Below are positions 46,782 through 56,778 of a stretch of 64,000 bases of DNA, piece after piece. The notes beneath the pieces were generated by a model. It was not told where the DNA came from. It worked only from the letters and a program-made list of their open reading frames with translations, and searched no databases. This DNA comes from Mucilaginibacter agri (GTDB lineage: Bacteria; Bacteroidota; Bacteroidia; Sphingobacteriales; Sphingobacteriaceae): the NCBI RefSeq assembly GCF_009928685.1, contig NZ_WWEO01000038.1, forward strand, positions 1 through 64,000, in the 5' to 3' direction. The translations under genes were made by a program, and so were the position numbers. The stretch's first letter is position 1. Each line of letters starts with the position of its first letter.

Positions 46782-46853
46782 TCATCTATATAAACAGTTA
46801 ATGGTTGAAGGCGTTGGAGAGTAATCTTCAGCGTCTTTCATTATTTATAGTAT

Positions 46854-47366
46854 ATGGCTAAAAGTGTTATTACCCTTTGTTATCGCAAAATTATCGACGG
46901 CAGCTGTACCAAGCCCTGGGATAAATTGGTTTTTGAAGCTTCTTATATGGAGTTTAAAATGCAGGCGCAAAATTTCAGCGCAGGTACTTCGTATAATTCT
47001 TATGCACAGTTGCTTGCTTCTGTGCCGAATGTAAATCGGTTGGCGGGGCTGGTTACACCTGCTATTACAGGTTACGTTAGCCAGTTAAATAATGTGATGC
47101 CAGATCTGTTGAATAACATCGGCAAGCGCTTCATTAAGTTCAACGATTTTCAGCTCGAAATCATCAACTCGGATATAAACGATAAAGCCAAACATCAGAT
47201 AGCAGTAAATTTTTTCAGCGCACCACTTATTTGGCACAAAACCATAAGTAATTTGTTGTTGGTATCAGAGTTTAATAAAGAAGCGCAGCAGGAGGGAGGT
47301 TTAACTGGGAGTAATCTTTTTCAATTGCAGCCTTACGTAAATATAGTTACTATATCCCAATTGTAA
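46854..47366 (+). CDS. hypothetical protein upstream of the pirin-like gene
   Basis: The 170-residue protein has no signal peptide or clear membrane segment. The middle is rich in Asn, Leu and Val (VPNVNRLAGLVTPAITGYV and LNNVMPDLLNNIG). I recognise no domain. It ends one base before the pirin-like gene, so the two are co-translated and probably act together. It sits downstream of the exported dioxygenase-like gene with a 72-base gap. Confidence 0.6.
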   Translation: MAKSVITLCYRKIIDGSCTKPWDKLVFEASYMEFKMQAQNFSAGTSYNSYAQLLASVPNVNRLAGLVTPAITGYVSQLNNVMPDLLNNIGKRFIKFNDFQLEIINSDINDKAKHQIAVNFFSAPLIWHKTISNLLLVSEFNKEAQQEGGLTGSNLFQLQPYVNIVTISQL

Positions 47367-47367
47367 A

Positions 47368-48063
47368 ATGGCGGTACTTACACCCGGCAGAATATACCTT
47401 GCAGACCAGCGGGGTATAAAAGAGAACGCTGCTATAAAACAATTTAGTACATTTAATTACGGCACCTATCAAGACGATAGCCGTACGCCCTTTGGTAGGC
47501 TAAAGTTGGTAAACGATAGTGTGCTGGCTGCAGGCAGGTCGGTATTTATTGGCGGTAATACAGCATCGTATATTATACTCGTGCCCATCACTGGCGAATT
47601 GATTTTTAAAAATGCTTACGACCACCCGATTACGTTAAATGTGGGTAATATTTACGTAAGCTATTTACCCGAGGGAGGTTTCTTCGAACTCACTAATCCT
47701 TATGATACCGACTGGATCAATTTTCTGCACTTGCAAATCGTTTCAACCGAGGAGGTATTAGGCTCCGTGTCGGCCTTATACAGTTTCGACTTTGCAATTC
47801 ATTCCGATGAGCTAATTCCGGTTATACATTCAGACAGTGGTTTGCCATTTTTGATTCAGATAGGGCAATTTAGCGGACGCTCCGAAGCGCTTTACCATTT
47901 AAAAGACGCTAAATCTAAAATATTTGCCTTTGTCATAGCCGGTGCCTTCGAAATGGAGGGACGTTTACTGCATCAGCGCGATTCCCTTGCGCTTTGGGAT
48001 ACTACCAGCACAGATATCGAAGCATTAAGCAATAATGCCGTGATATTGACCGTCGAGATCTGA
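47368..48063 (+). CDS. pirin-like bicupin protein lacking metal ligands
   Basis: The 231-residue protein resembles Bacteroidota pirin-family proteins: the opening TPGRIYLADQRG, the FSTFNYG segment, and the C-terminal IQIGQFSGRSEALYHL and FAFVIAGAFEMEGRLLHQRDSLALWD. Canonical pirins have an HPHRGFE-type metal site in the first cupin. It is not visible here, so quercetinase activity is unlikely. A regulatory or binding role is possible. It forms a unit with the preceding unknown gene. Confidence 0.72.
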   Translation: MAVLTPGRIYLADQRGIKENAAIKQFSTFNYGTYQDDSRTPFGRLKLVNDSVLAAGRSVFIGGNTASYIILVPITGELIFKNAYDHPITLNVGNIYVSYLPEGGFFELTNPYDTDWINFLHLQIVSTEEVLGSVSALYSFDFAIHSDELIPVIHSDSGLPFLIQIGQFSGRSEALYHLKDAKSKIFAFVIAGAFEMEGRLLHQRDSLALWDTTSTDIEALSNNAVILTVEI

Positions 48064-48480
48064 AAATCCTTTCAATTTCCATTCATTTTATTCATTCTGA
48101 TCGTCGCGGCAAGCATGTGTTTTGCTTTGTTATTTCGGATTTTGTATATTACAGATCGGTAAATTCTCAGTCAACGAATTTTCTCATTATTTGTTCGGAT
48201 TTTTTTAAAAAAATACTCTATAAGTCAGTGTTTTTACAATTTTGATAGTTTGAATTCTTTAAAAATGCCATTTTTTAAGTGTTTTGTTTGTTAAATGGTG
48301 TAAAAAGTGAAATATTCTTAATGTTTTTCATTTCTTAATAAGAAAATGTTCTATTTTTTTAAATATTTTACCTGTTTGTAACTAAACTGTTAATTTATAT
48401 ATATCAAATTGTTAGTTTTTTTTTGTTTATTGCAATAAATAAGGTGTTCATTAACTTAATTAAACAAAACTTTTTGATGT
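48064..48480. other. 417-base AT-rich leader upstream of susC
   Basis: The stretch is strongly T- and A-rich with long T runs. I find no exact TAnnTTTG with a correctly spaced TTTG, no hairpin with T-tract and no small gene with a plausible start. It probably holds the regulated promoter of the SusC/SusD pair and an untranslated leader. Confidence 0.45.
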
Positions 48481-51400
48481 ATGAAGAGATTTCTACGTAA
48501 TCTTTTGTGGGGATTAGTACTTGTAGGCTCAACAGCCTATGCCCAAACCCGCACAGTTACCGGTACCGTTGTTGGTAAAGACGACGGCCTTCCATTACCG
48601 GGAGTAAGTGTTGTTGTAAAAGGTTCTAAAACCGGTACCCAAACCGGCCCCGACGGATCTTATACCATTAAAGTTCCTCAAGGGGGCTCATTAGTATTCA
48701 GTTTTATCGGGTTTACCGCACAAACCCACGTTCCATCTGGCGAGCGGTTAAATGTAACTCTTGCTGGTGGCGCCAGTCAATTAAATGAAGTTGTGGTAAT
48801 TGGTTACGGTAGCCAGGTAAAACGCGACAACAACGGTAGCATCAGCGCTGTAAAAGGTGCGGAAATTGCCGAAGCTCCGGTACAAAACTTCCAGCAGGCG
48901 CTGGGTGGCCGTGCATCGAGTGTGCAGGTTACTGTGCCAAGTGCTACGCTCAACCAAAACCCGGTTATCCGTATCCGCGGTATCAACTCGGTAGCTTTGA
49001 GTTCACAACCTTTATATGTAATAGATGGTGTGCCAAGCTTCGAGGGTAACCAAAACGGTGGTACTGCAGGTGGTGGTTCTCCACTGGGTAATCTTAACCC
49101 AGAGGATATCGAGAGCATCGATATTGCTAAAGATGCATCTGCAGGTGCTATTTATGGTAGCCGTGCTGCTAACGGTGTGATTTTCGTTACCACTAAAAAA
49201 GGTAAAAGAGGAAAAGCTGTAGTTACTATTGATAGCTGGATCGGTCAGAACAAGGTGTATAACCTGCCGCAGATGTTAAATGCACAACAGTACACTGATA
49301 TCAAAAACGAAGCATTGCGTAATGCTGGCTTATATAATGCCAACACTACTTATTTCGCAACGCAAATCGGTGCCGACGGTCAGCCTGTTAATACAAACTG
49401 GTTCGATTATATCTACCGCACAGGTACTTCTTATAATACTACTGCAAGTATTTCTGGCGCAAGTGAATCTACTAACTACTATTTATCTGCCAACTGGGCA
49501 AAGCAAGACGGTATCTTAGCTAAAAACTCATTCGAAAAGAAAGGTATCTTAGCTAACATCGATCATAAAGCCAATAAATACATTAGCATTGGTGGTAAAA
49601 TTGCTTACACAAATTCTCAAAACAAAGCAGCTACTGGTTCTGGTGCTCAGGATGATGGTTTCAGCATCACAGGTTTAGGCCGTATCGGTTTAGTTTCTCC
49701 TCCAAACGTATCTCCATACAATAACGATGGTAGCTACAACTTAAGCAGTAATACTTTAGGTATCCAGGCTAATAAAGGTGTTGCTTTCTCTTACTATAAC
49801 ATTATGCCTATCCTGGATCTTAACCGTTCTAACAACGAGTTAAACCAGATCAGCTCAAATGTTTATTTCCAGGTAAAGCCATTATCATGGTTAACATTGA
49901 AAACCACTTACGGTATCGATTATCTGTTAAGAGATGTTGATATTTATCAGAACCCAATTCAGGGTGATGGTGTAAGCGGCGGCGGTTCTGTAACCGATAC
50001 TTACGCAAACCAAAAAAGATGGGTATGGGATAATACCTTACAAATCGACAAATCATTTGGCAAACACACTATCAATGCCGTATTTGGTAACGAGCAAGAC
50101 CGTAGAACTGTAAGAGGTTTCGGTATTAACCGTACTGCGGTTTCGGATGCTGGCTTTAACACTGTACAAGCAGGTTGGGCAAACAATGCATCGTCTGGCT
50201 CTCTTTATCAGGATTTTTACCTGGTATCATTCTTCGGTCGTTTAAATTATGACTTCGACAAAAAATATTACATCAGTGGTACCCTCCGTCGTGACGATTA
50301 TTCAGCATTTGGTCCAAGCAACAAAAAAGGTTACTTCCCAGGTGGTTCAGTAGGTTACGAGATCACCCGTGAAAAATTCTGGACTGAAATCGGTGCCGAT
50401 AAAATTTTCAGCAGCTTTAAACTACGCGGTAGCTACGGTAAAGTAGGTAACGCTCAAGGTTTCGGTGCTTATGACTCTTATGGTTTATATGCCAATGGTC
50501 TTTACAACGGTAGTGCTACCTTGCAATTTAACCAGACAGGTAACCCTGACCTGAAATGGGAAACTATCTTCAAAACAGATATCGGCTTTAACTTCGGTAT
50601 CCTTGGCGATAAGATCACAGGTGAGGTTGCTTATTACAAGAACAACATCAAAGACCTGATTTTCCAGGTTCCAACTATTCCATCTGCAGGTTTACCAACC
50701 AACCCATATGTAAACATTGGCAGCATGTACAACAAAGGTTTGGAGATCACGTTGAACGCTCGCGGTGTTAACACTAAAGATTTCAGCTGGTCACCATCTT
50801 TCAACATCAGCTTTAACCAAAACAAGCTTACTTCTATTGTACCGGGTATAACTAAATTAACCAACTCTACATCAGGTACCGAGGTAACTAACATTAACGA
50901 GGTTGGCCACTCTTTAGGTAGCTTATACATTGTACGTACCGCAGGTGTTGATCCTGCAACTGGTCGTCGTATTTTCGTAAATGCGTCAGGTCGTCAAGTT
51001 TTATACTATCCTACAGGTGCTATTCCAACCGGTCGTAACCAATGGGAATATTCAGATGGTACCCGTGCCCCAGCTATTACCCAGGCTGCAGACGCGGTTA
51101 ACTATGCAAATACTGCTCCTAAAGTGTTAGGCGGTTTTAGCAACACCTTCCGTTACAAAGGTATCGACCTAAACGTATTGTTCACTTACCAATTAGGTTA
51201 CTCTATTTACTACGGTACCCGTGCTGGTTTACATGATCAACGTTTCTGGAACAACTCAACCGATATCATAAGCGGTCGTTGGACTACACCAGGTCAAACC
51301 GGAGCTGACTTCGCTAAAATTGTTTACAACGATAACGTATCAAACGGTTCATCACTTCCTTTGGATATCAACGTATTCAGCGGTAACTTCGTGAAACTGA

Positions 51401-51663
51401 AAAGCTTAAATTTAGGTTACACTTTACCTAAAGACCTGGTTGGCAAAATTGGTTTATCAAACCTACGTTTCTATGCAAGTGCTTTCAACTTGTTCACAAT
51501 CACCAAATACCCTGGTCCGGATCCTGAGATCTCTTCTAACAGCGGTAATGGTTCTGGCTCAACAGGCGCAAGTCTTGCAACTTCTAACAGCACCCAAGGT
51601 GTTGATAGAAACCAGCCAGGTTTGCAGAGAACATTCACTTTAGGGTTCAATGTTAAATTTTAA
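48481..51663 (+). CDS. SusC/RagA-family TonB-linked outer-membrane protein
   Basis: The 1060-residue receptor has a signal peptide (about 1-21, ending STAYA), a CarboxypepD_reg domain (about 24-105) and the SusC plug. The plug contains VVVIGYGSQVKRD and the IRIRGINSV-VIDGVPSFEG region. The barrel follows. Its C-terminus RTFTLGFNVKF is the usual terminal strand. It forms a gated transporter with the SusD gene 14 bases downstream. No glycoside hydrolase or regulator is adjacent, so the ligand is unknown. Confidence 0.93.
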   Translation: MKRFLRNLLWGLVLVGSTAYAQTRTVTGTVVGKDDGLPLPGVSVVVKGSKTGTQTGPDGSYTIKVPQGGSLVFSFIGFTAQTHVPSGERLNVTLAGGASQLNEVVVIGYGSQVKRDNNGSISAVKGAEIAEAPVQNFQQALGGRASSVQVTVPSATLNQNPVIRIRGINSVALSSQPLYVIDGVPSFEGNQNGGTAGGGSPLGNLNPEDIESIDIAKDASAGAIYGSRAANGVIFVTTKKGKRGKAVVTIDSWIGQNKVYNLPQMLNAQQYTDIKNEALRNAGLYNANTTYFATQIGADGQPVNTNWFDYIYRTGTSYNTTASISGASESTNYYLSANWAKQDGILAKNSFEKKGILANIDHKANKYISIGGKIAYTNSQNKAATGSGAQDDGFSITGLGRIGLVSPPNVSPYNNDGSYNLSSNTLGIQANKGVAFSYYNIMPILDLNRSNNELNQISSNVYFQVKPLSWLTLKTTYGIDYLLRDVDIYQNPIQGDGVSGGGSVTDTYANQKRWVWDNTLQIDKSFGKHTINAVFGNEQDRRTVRGFGINRTAVSDAGFNTVQAGWANNASSGSLYQDFYLVSFFGRLNYDFDKKYYISGTLRRDDYSAFGPSNKKGYFPGGSVGYEITREKFWTEIGADKIFSSFKLRGSYGKVGNAQGFGAYDSYGLYANGLYNGSATLQFNQTGNPDLKWETIFKTDIGFNFGILGDKITGEVAYYKNNIKDLIFQVPTIPSAGLPTNPYVNIGSMYNKGLEITLNARGVNTKDFSWSPSFNISFNQNKLTSIVPGITKLTNSTSGTEVTNINEVGHSLGSLYIVRTAGVDPATGRRIFVNASGRQVLYYPTGAIPTGRNQWEYSDGTRAPAITQAADAVNYANTAPKVLGGFSNTFRYKGIDLNVLFTYQLGYSIYYGTRAGLHDQRFWNNSTDIISGRWTTPGQTGADFAKIVYNDNVSNGSSLPLDINVFSGNFVKLKSLNLGYTLPKDLVGKIGLSNLRFYASAFNLFTITKYPGPDPEISSNSGNGSGSTGASLATSNSTQGVDRNQPGLQRTFTLGFNVKF

Positions 51664-51677
51664 TTAGCGATTCAAAA

Positions 51678-53162
51678 ATGAAAAAGAAAATATTAGTAAT
51701 TATGTTGGGGATGGTAGTTGGGTTCAACTACTCGTGTCAGAAAAGCCTTTTAGATCCAGTGAGCCAAACACAGGTTGCTGACCAAAACGGGCAGCCCTTC
51801 TCTACTTCAGCGCGTATCCAGAGCCAGGTATTGGCGCTGTATGCTAACTTGCGCAGCGGGCAGTTACAAGGTGGTAGGTTCCAGGTTTACAACGATGTAA
51901 AGGCCGATAACTGGATCAACCTTTCAAATAACCAGATCACTGCATCAAATACATGGTCTGCAAGCGTTAATACCACCAGTACCGAAGTATTAAATCTATG
52001 GTCGCAGGGATATTACACCATCAACTTATGTAACTTGTTTATTGATGGTATGGCTAAGTATGGCACACCAGTAGTTGGTTCGGCTCTGGCCGCTAACTAT
52101 ATTGCCGAAGCTAAGTTTATCCGTGCTATTTGCTATTACGATTTGCTACAGCTTTATGCACGCCCTTATGCAGATGGCAACGGTGCTAAACCAGGTTTAC
52201 CTTTACGTTTAACCGGTTTGTCATCATATTCAGATCAATCATTAGCAAAAAGCTCGGTAGCCGATGTATATGCTCAAATTATTAAAGATTTGAACGATTC
52301 AGAAACCGGTTTGCCGTTAACTAATGGCTCGGCGTTAAATAATACGATTCGTGCACACCGCAACAGTGCTATCGCGTTTAAAACCCGTGTATACCTAACT
52401 ATGGGTAAATATGCAGAGGTTATTACTGAAGCTAATAAAATTGTAAGTACAGCTGCGCCGTTCACAGCAACAACTGGGGTAGCAAACGCTTTACAATCTA
52501 ACGTACTTAACGTGTTCCGTGCACCATATACTACAACTGAGTCTATATTCTCAGTTCCGTTTGTGGTATCAACCGAGCAGGTAGGTACCCAAAACGCTTT
52601 AGGTTACTATTACTATGCTAACGGTACTAACCCAGGTAACGCTGAGTTTTACTTAAACCCAGCTGGCGTAATAGCCGATGCAAACTGGAAAGCTACAGAT
52701 GCACGCAGAACTAACTTTATCTATTTATCTACCATCGCTGCTAATAACACCAAATACTTCCTGGCTAAATGGAATGCACCAGGCCCTTACCTGGATTATG
52801 CACCGGTTATCCGTTATGCAGAAGTACTGTTAAACTTAGCAGAAGCACGTGCCCGTACAGCAGGTGTTGATGCACAAGCTTTAGCATTGTTAAACGCAGT
52901 GCGTCAGCGTTCTGATGCTACTACCACCTTCACTTCTGCAAGCGTAGGTAATGCAGCTGGTTTAATTGCAGCCATTATGCAAGAGCGTAATATCGAGTTC
53001 TTGGGCGAAGGTTTACGTAACATCGACTTTATGCGTACTCTGGGTACTATCCCTGCAAAATCAAACGTGCAGGCAATAGACCCAAGCAACCCGCAATACA
53101 TTTGGCCATTATCAAATGATGAGTTGCTTTACAATACTTTAATTGGTGGTTCTAATAACTAA
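51678..53162 (+). CDS. SusD/RagB-family nutrient-binding lipoprotein
   Basis: The 494-residue protein has a lipoprotein signal with lipobox FNYSC (Cys20). The SusD alpha-helical TPR-like core follows (AKFIRAICYYDLLQLYARPY near 148-167). The end has the family motif ITWPLSNDELLYN-type strand, here YIWPLSNDELLYN. It is the lid and substrate-capturing partner of the preceding SusC. A terminator closes the pair. Confidence 0.92.
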   Translation: MKKKILVIMLGMVVGFNYSCQKSLLDPVSQTQVADQNGQPFSTSARIQSQVLALYANLRSGQLQGGRFQVYNDVKADNWINLSNNQITASNTWSASVNTTSTEVLNLWSQGYYTINLCNLFIDGMAKYGTPVVGSALAANYIAEAKFIRAICYYDLLQLYARPYADGNGAKPGLPLRLTGLSSYSDQSLAKSSVADVYAQIIKDLNDSETGLPLTNGSALNNTIRAHRNSAIAFKTRVYLTMGKYAEVITEANKIVSTAAPFTATTGVANALQSNVLNVFRAPYTTTESIFSVPFVVSTEQVGTQNALGYYYYANGTNPGNAEFYLNPAGVIADANWKATDARRTNFIYLSTIAANNTKYFLAKWNAPGPYLDYAPVIRYAEVLLNLAEARARTAGVDAQALALLNAVRQRSDATTTFTSASVGNAAGLIAAIMQERNIEFLGEGLRNIDFMRTLGTIPAKSNVQAIDPSNPQYIWPLSNDELLYNTLIGGSNN

Positions 53163-53190
53163 GAATCAGTAAACAAAATACTGTAATTGG

Positions 53191-53222
53191 AAAGCCTCCC
53201 GATTTATCGGGGGGCTTTTTTT
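53191..53222 (+). terminator. rho-independent terminator after susD
   Basis: The stem AAAGCC-CCCGAT with ATCGGG-GGCTTT (one T-G pair) and a short AT loop leads into a T-tract. Confidence 0.88.
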
Positions 53223-53240
53223 ATACCGTATCCAAACAGT

Positions 53241-53257
53241 TTGTCCGATACCGGACG
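53241..53257. promoter_or_regulatory. candidate activator site (inverted repeat GTCCG-N4-CGGAC)
   Basis: GTCCG (53243-53247) and CGGAC (53252-53256) are perfect inverted arms around ATAC. The centre is about 60 bases upstream of the -24 element of a sigma-54 promoter candidate, in the range used by NtrC-type activators. A T-run follows, so it could also be a weak second terminator. Confidence 0.5.
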
Positions 53258-53308
53258 TTTTTTTGTTTTAAAAATATCATAATAATTTAATAATCAATAA
53301 TTTAACAA

Positions 53309-53324
53309 CGGAATGCAGCTTGCA
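53309..53324 (+). promoter_or_regulatory. candidate sigma-54 (-24/-12) promoter
   Basis: CGGAATGCAGCTTGCA matches the consensus TGGCACGnnnnTTGCW at 9 of 12 defined positions. The essential GG (53310-53311) and GC (53322-53323) have the required 10-base separation. Predicted transcription would start about 12 bases after the GC, leaving a leader near 14 bases before the ATG at 53349. The operon it precedes encodes an NtrC-type activator. Confidence 0.6.
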
Positions 53325-53348
53325 AAGCTATAGGCAAACAAGCTAAAA

Positions 53349-54596
53349 ATGGATACAGAAATACCTGCCGAAGTAATATCACAAAGACGAAGAAAAAATG
53401 GTCTTATCATAATACTTTGCATTGCTTTGCTCCTCATCGCATTGTGGGGGGTAAGGGTAGTTTTTAAATCATCAGTAAGCCGCAGCGATATTAACATTGC
53501 CAGGGTAGAGGTTGGTAGCGTAGAAAATACCTTAAATGCTTCTGGCGAAGTATTACCCGAGTTTGAGGAGGTGATCACCAGTTCTATTAATGCTTCTGTA
53601 AAGAGCGCCATAATGGATGCAGGTACTAAAGTTAAGGCAGGCCAATCCATCCTGATCCTCGATAAATCGGCCACGGAGAATGAGTACACCAAACTTAAAT
53701 TTCAGTTAGAGACCAAACGCAACGAGATCAGGAAACTCAAACTCGATCTGGATAAAAGCTTCTTCGATATCCAATCTAACAACGCCATTAAACAACTACG
53801 CATAGCCAACCTGCAGGATGCGGTAGAAAATGCCAAACGCCTTTACAAAGCAGGCGGTGGTACCCGCGAGGGTATTGAACAGGCTGAGCTAAACCTCAAG
53901 GTTGCCCAATTGGAAAAGAAGCAGTTAGAGAACGAGATTAAAAGCAAACAGCAAACCATGCAGGTTGAGGCAAAGGAGGGTGAAATTGCCGCAGCCATTC
54001 AGGAAAATGATCTGGCAGAGCTGGAACGCAAGCTGAAATTGGCCAATGTAGTGGCTACCCGCAATGGCGTAATTACCTATATCAATAAAAACATAGGAGC
54101 ATCTGTTAAGGAAGGCGAAATTGTTGCCCGCATTGCCGATCTGGGGAGTTTTAAGGTGGCGGGTAGCATTTCCGATAATTACCTTTCCGAATTGCACGCC
54201 GGTATGCCTGCCATTGTGCGCTTTAATGATACTCAACTGCGCGGGCATATTGTAAATGTGTATCCGTCTGTACAAAATGGTGTGATAAGCTATGATGTTC
54301 AATTGGACGAACGGAATAACAAACAGCTTCGTCCTAATATGAAAGTGGACGTTTTTCTGGTTACCGCCGCGCACAGCCAGGTGATGCGCGTAGTCAACGG
54401 CCCCGCGTTTAAAGGTGTAGGCGCACAAGATGTTTTTGTAGTAAATGGCGATAAGGCCGAACGCCGTACCGTACATCTCGGCCTCAGCAATTTCGACTAC
54501 GTAGAGATCAAAGACGGTTTAAGACCCGGCGATATGGTGATTAGTTCGGACATGAGCGAGTTTAAGAATGCTCAGGAACTCAGCATTAAAAATTAA
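53349..54596 (+). CDS. HlyD/MacA-type membrane-fusion protein
   Basis: The 415-residue protein has a basic N-terminus, one membrane anchor (about 18-38) and an RND/MFP biotinyl-lipoyl part (VKSAIMDAGTKVKAGQSIL). A long coiled coil spans about 118-235, then the return lipoyl strand and beta-barrel domain (ANVVATRNGVITYIN, SVKEGEIVARIADLG). It bridges an inner-membrane transporter to an outer-membrane factor. It starts the operon with TolC-like, ABC and permease genes, so the system resembles MacAB-TolC. It has no lipobox. Confidence 0.9.
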   Translation: MDTEIPAEVISQRRRKNGLIIILCIALLLIALWGVRVVFKSSVSRSDINIARVEVGSVENTLNASGEVLPEFEEVITSSINASVKSAIMDAGTKVKAGQSILILDKSATENEYTKLKFQLETKRNEIRKLKLDLDKSFFDIQSNNAIKQLRIANLQDAVENAKRLYKAGGGTREGIEQAELNLKVAQLEKKQLENEIKSKQQTMQVEAKEGEIAAAIQENDLAELERKLKLANVVATRNGVITYINKNIGASVKEGEIVARIADLGSFKVAGSISDNYLSELHAGMPAIVRFNDTQLRGHIVNVYPSVQNGVISYDVQLDERNNKQLRPNMKVDVFLVTAAHSQVMRVVNGPAFKGVGAQDVFVVNGDKAERRTVHLGLSNFDYVEIKDGLRPGDMVISSDMSEFKNAQELSIKN

Positions 54597-54611
54597 GAGA
54601 TAGTAAGTATC

Positions 54612-56069
54612 ATGAAACCACTATACTACATCTTGTTTTTTATACTCTGCATAACATCGGTTAGTAATGCCGCCACGCCCGACACGCTGCGCCTAACCTT
54701 AACGCAGGTGATAGAGCTGGCGCGCAAAAACTCCATAGCCGCTAAACAGGCCATTGCCGTAAAGGAAACCAAATATTGGCAATGGCGCACCTATAAGTCA
54801 AATTACCAACCGCAACTATCATTAACCGGCATATTGCCTGGTTATAGTAAAACGTATACACAGGTGCAGCAGCCCAATGGTACGGTGTTGTTTCAGCCGA
54901 TACATAATGATAATTCGAGTCTGCAACTGGATTTCAGCCAGACGATTACAGCTACTGGAGGTACTATTTATGGTACAACCAACCTACAGCGTTTTGATGA
55001 TTTCGACCGCAATAATGTACTGTACAACGGGGTGCCTTATGCCGTAGGATTTAGTCAGCCGTTGTTTCAATACAATAGCCTCAAATGGGACAAAAGGATA
55101 GAACCGTTAAAGTATAATGAAAGTAAGCAGGCCTTTATAGAATCACAGGAGCAGATTGCTGTAACGGTTGAGGGGTATTTCTTCGATTTACTATTAGCAC
55201 AGGTAAATCAGCAGGTGGCCGAAATAAATCTCACCAATACCCAGCAGATACTAAAAGTTGCCAAACTGAAATTTGAACTAGGCAAAGTTTCTAAAAACGA
55301 GATCCTGCAGTTACAACTCGAATTGCTAAACGCGCAAAAAGCGGTTGGCGTGGCTAAGCGTAATATCCAGATTGCAACGCTTACCCTGCGTAGTTACATG
55401 GGCTTTGATGGGGAAACCAATATTGCCTTGATTGTACCGGAGGAGATCAGCCGGATGGAGGTAAATACCGAAAAGGTTTTAGCGGAAGCCTTTGCCAATC
55501 GCTCGGATGCTATTGCATTTATGCGCCGCATAGCCGAGGCCCAGCGTGATGTGGCTAAGGCCAAAGGGCAAACGGGATTGACCGCCAGTTTAACAGCTAA
55601 TTTAGGTTTCTCCAACAGTGCATCAAACATACCCGATGTTTACAAATCGCCGCAGAACCAACAGTTGTTGCAACTGCAATTCTCTATCCCGGTGTTGGAC
55701 TGGGGTCGGAGTAAATCAAAAACCAAAACGGCCGAAGCCAACGAGCAATTTACCGTGTATGCCGTAGAGCAGGATAAGCAAACCTTTCGCCAACAGATTA
55801 TTACCCAGGTAACGCTGTTTAATATGCTGAAAGAGCAGATTGCATCCAACGCGCAGGCCGACAGCATTGCCGGAGAAAAGTACCAGATAGCCCGCGAGCG
55901 TTACGTACTGGGCGACCTAAGTATCACTGACCTGAGCATCGCATTTCAGGAAAATGACCAGGCTAAGCGCGACTTTATTAATGCGCTGCGCGATTTCTGG
56001 GGCGCTTACTATCAGCTGCGTTACTTGTCGCTGTACGATTTTGAAAAGAACAAGAAAATAACTTATTAA
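54612..56069 (+). CDS. TolC-family outer-membrane efflux protein
   Basis: The 485-residue protein has a signal peptide (about 1-20, ending VSNAA), two long coiled-coil repeats and a TolC C-terminal half with a TARERYVLGDLSITDLS-like segment (here IARERYVLGDLSITDLS). It forms the outer-membrane duct for the transporter. It lies 15 bases after the fusion-protein gene and 22 before the ABC ATPase. Confidence 0.9.
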   Translation: MKPLYYILFFILCITSVSNAATPDTLRLTLTQVIELARKNSIAAKQAIAVKETKYWQWRTYKSNYQPQLSLTGILPGYSKTYTQVQQPNGTVLFQPIHNDNSSLQLDFSQTITATGGTIYGTTNLQRFDDFDRNNVLYNGVPYAVGFSQPLFQYNSLKWDKRIEPLKYNESKQAFIESQEQIAVTVEGYFFDLLLAQVNQQVAEINLTNTQQILKVAKLKFELGKVSKNEILQLQLELLNAQKAVGVAKRNIQIATLTLRSYMGFDGETNIALIVPEEISRMEVNTEKVLAEAFANRSDAIAFMRRIAEAQRDVAKAKGQTGLTASLTANLGFSNSASNIPDVYKSPQNQQLLQLQFSIPVLDWGRSKSKTKTAEANEQFTVYAVEQDKQTFRQQIITQVTLFNMLKEQIASNAQADSIAGEKYQIARERYVLGDLSITDLSIAFQENDQAKRDFINALRDFWGAYYQLRYLSLYDFEKNKKITY

Positions 56070-56091
56070 AAAATACTATAATCAACCAATC

Positions 56092-56757
56092 ATGATCAGT
56101 TTACAAAACATAGAAAAGGTTTACCGTACCACCAATATCGAAACTCTGGCGCTTAATAACATCAGCCTCGATATAGCTAAAGGCGAGTTTTTGTCTGTTA
56201 TGGGGCCATCGGGTTGTGGCAAAAGTACGCTACTAAATATTATGGGCTTGCTGGATGCGCCGTCTCGCGGGCAGATTAAAATATCCGACCAAACCACCGA
56301 TAATTTGAATGATAAGCAGCTGGCTAAATTTCGTAATCAAAAGTTGGGCTTTATATTTCAGAGCTATCATTTGATCAATGACCTGCAGGTGCTGGATAAC
56401 GTGGAGCTACCCCTGCTATACCGCGACACCACCGCCAAAGAAAGACGCCAACTTGCTGCCGAAGCCTTAGAAAAAGTAGGACTGAGTAATCGCATGAAGC
56501 ACTTCCCAACGCAGCTTTCGGGTGGGCAGCGGCAACGTGTGGCTATTGCCCGGGCCATTGTTGGTCGTCCCGAAATTATCCTGGCCGATGAGCCTACAGG
56601 TAACCTGGATAGTGCTATGGGTAACGAGATTATGGAGATCTTACTTCAGCTGAACCAAAACGACGGTACTACCATAGTAATGGTTACGCACGATGAGCAT
56701 ATGGCGCAAAAGACCCACCGTTTGGTACGTTTATTTGATGGTTCGCAAGTTTTATAA
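56092..56757 (+). CDS. LolD/MacB-type ABC transporter ATPase
   Basis: The 221-residue ATPase has Walker [10 protein letters not shown] (residues about 38-46), Q-loop FIFQSYHLI, signature [15 protein letters not shown], Walker [13 protein letters not shown] and switch His in VTHDEH. It belongs to the FtsE/LolD/MacB family that pairs with FtsX-fold permeases, two of which follow. It powers a mechanotransmission-type pump with the periplasmic and outer-membrane partners. Confidence 0.95.
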   Translation: MISLQNIEKVYRTTNIETLALNNISLDIAKGEFLSVMGPSGCGKSTLLNIMGLLDAPSRGQIKISDQTTDNLNDKQLAKFRNQKLGFIFQSYHLINDLQVLDNVELPLLYRDTTAKERRQLAAEALEKVGLSNRMKHFPTQLSGGQRQRVAIARAIVGRPEIILADEPTGNLDSAMGNEIMEILLQLNQNDGTTIVMVTHDEHMAQKTHRLVRLFDGSQVL

Positions 56758-56778
56758 ATCTGCCTAAACACTAAAGCC

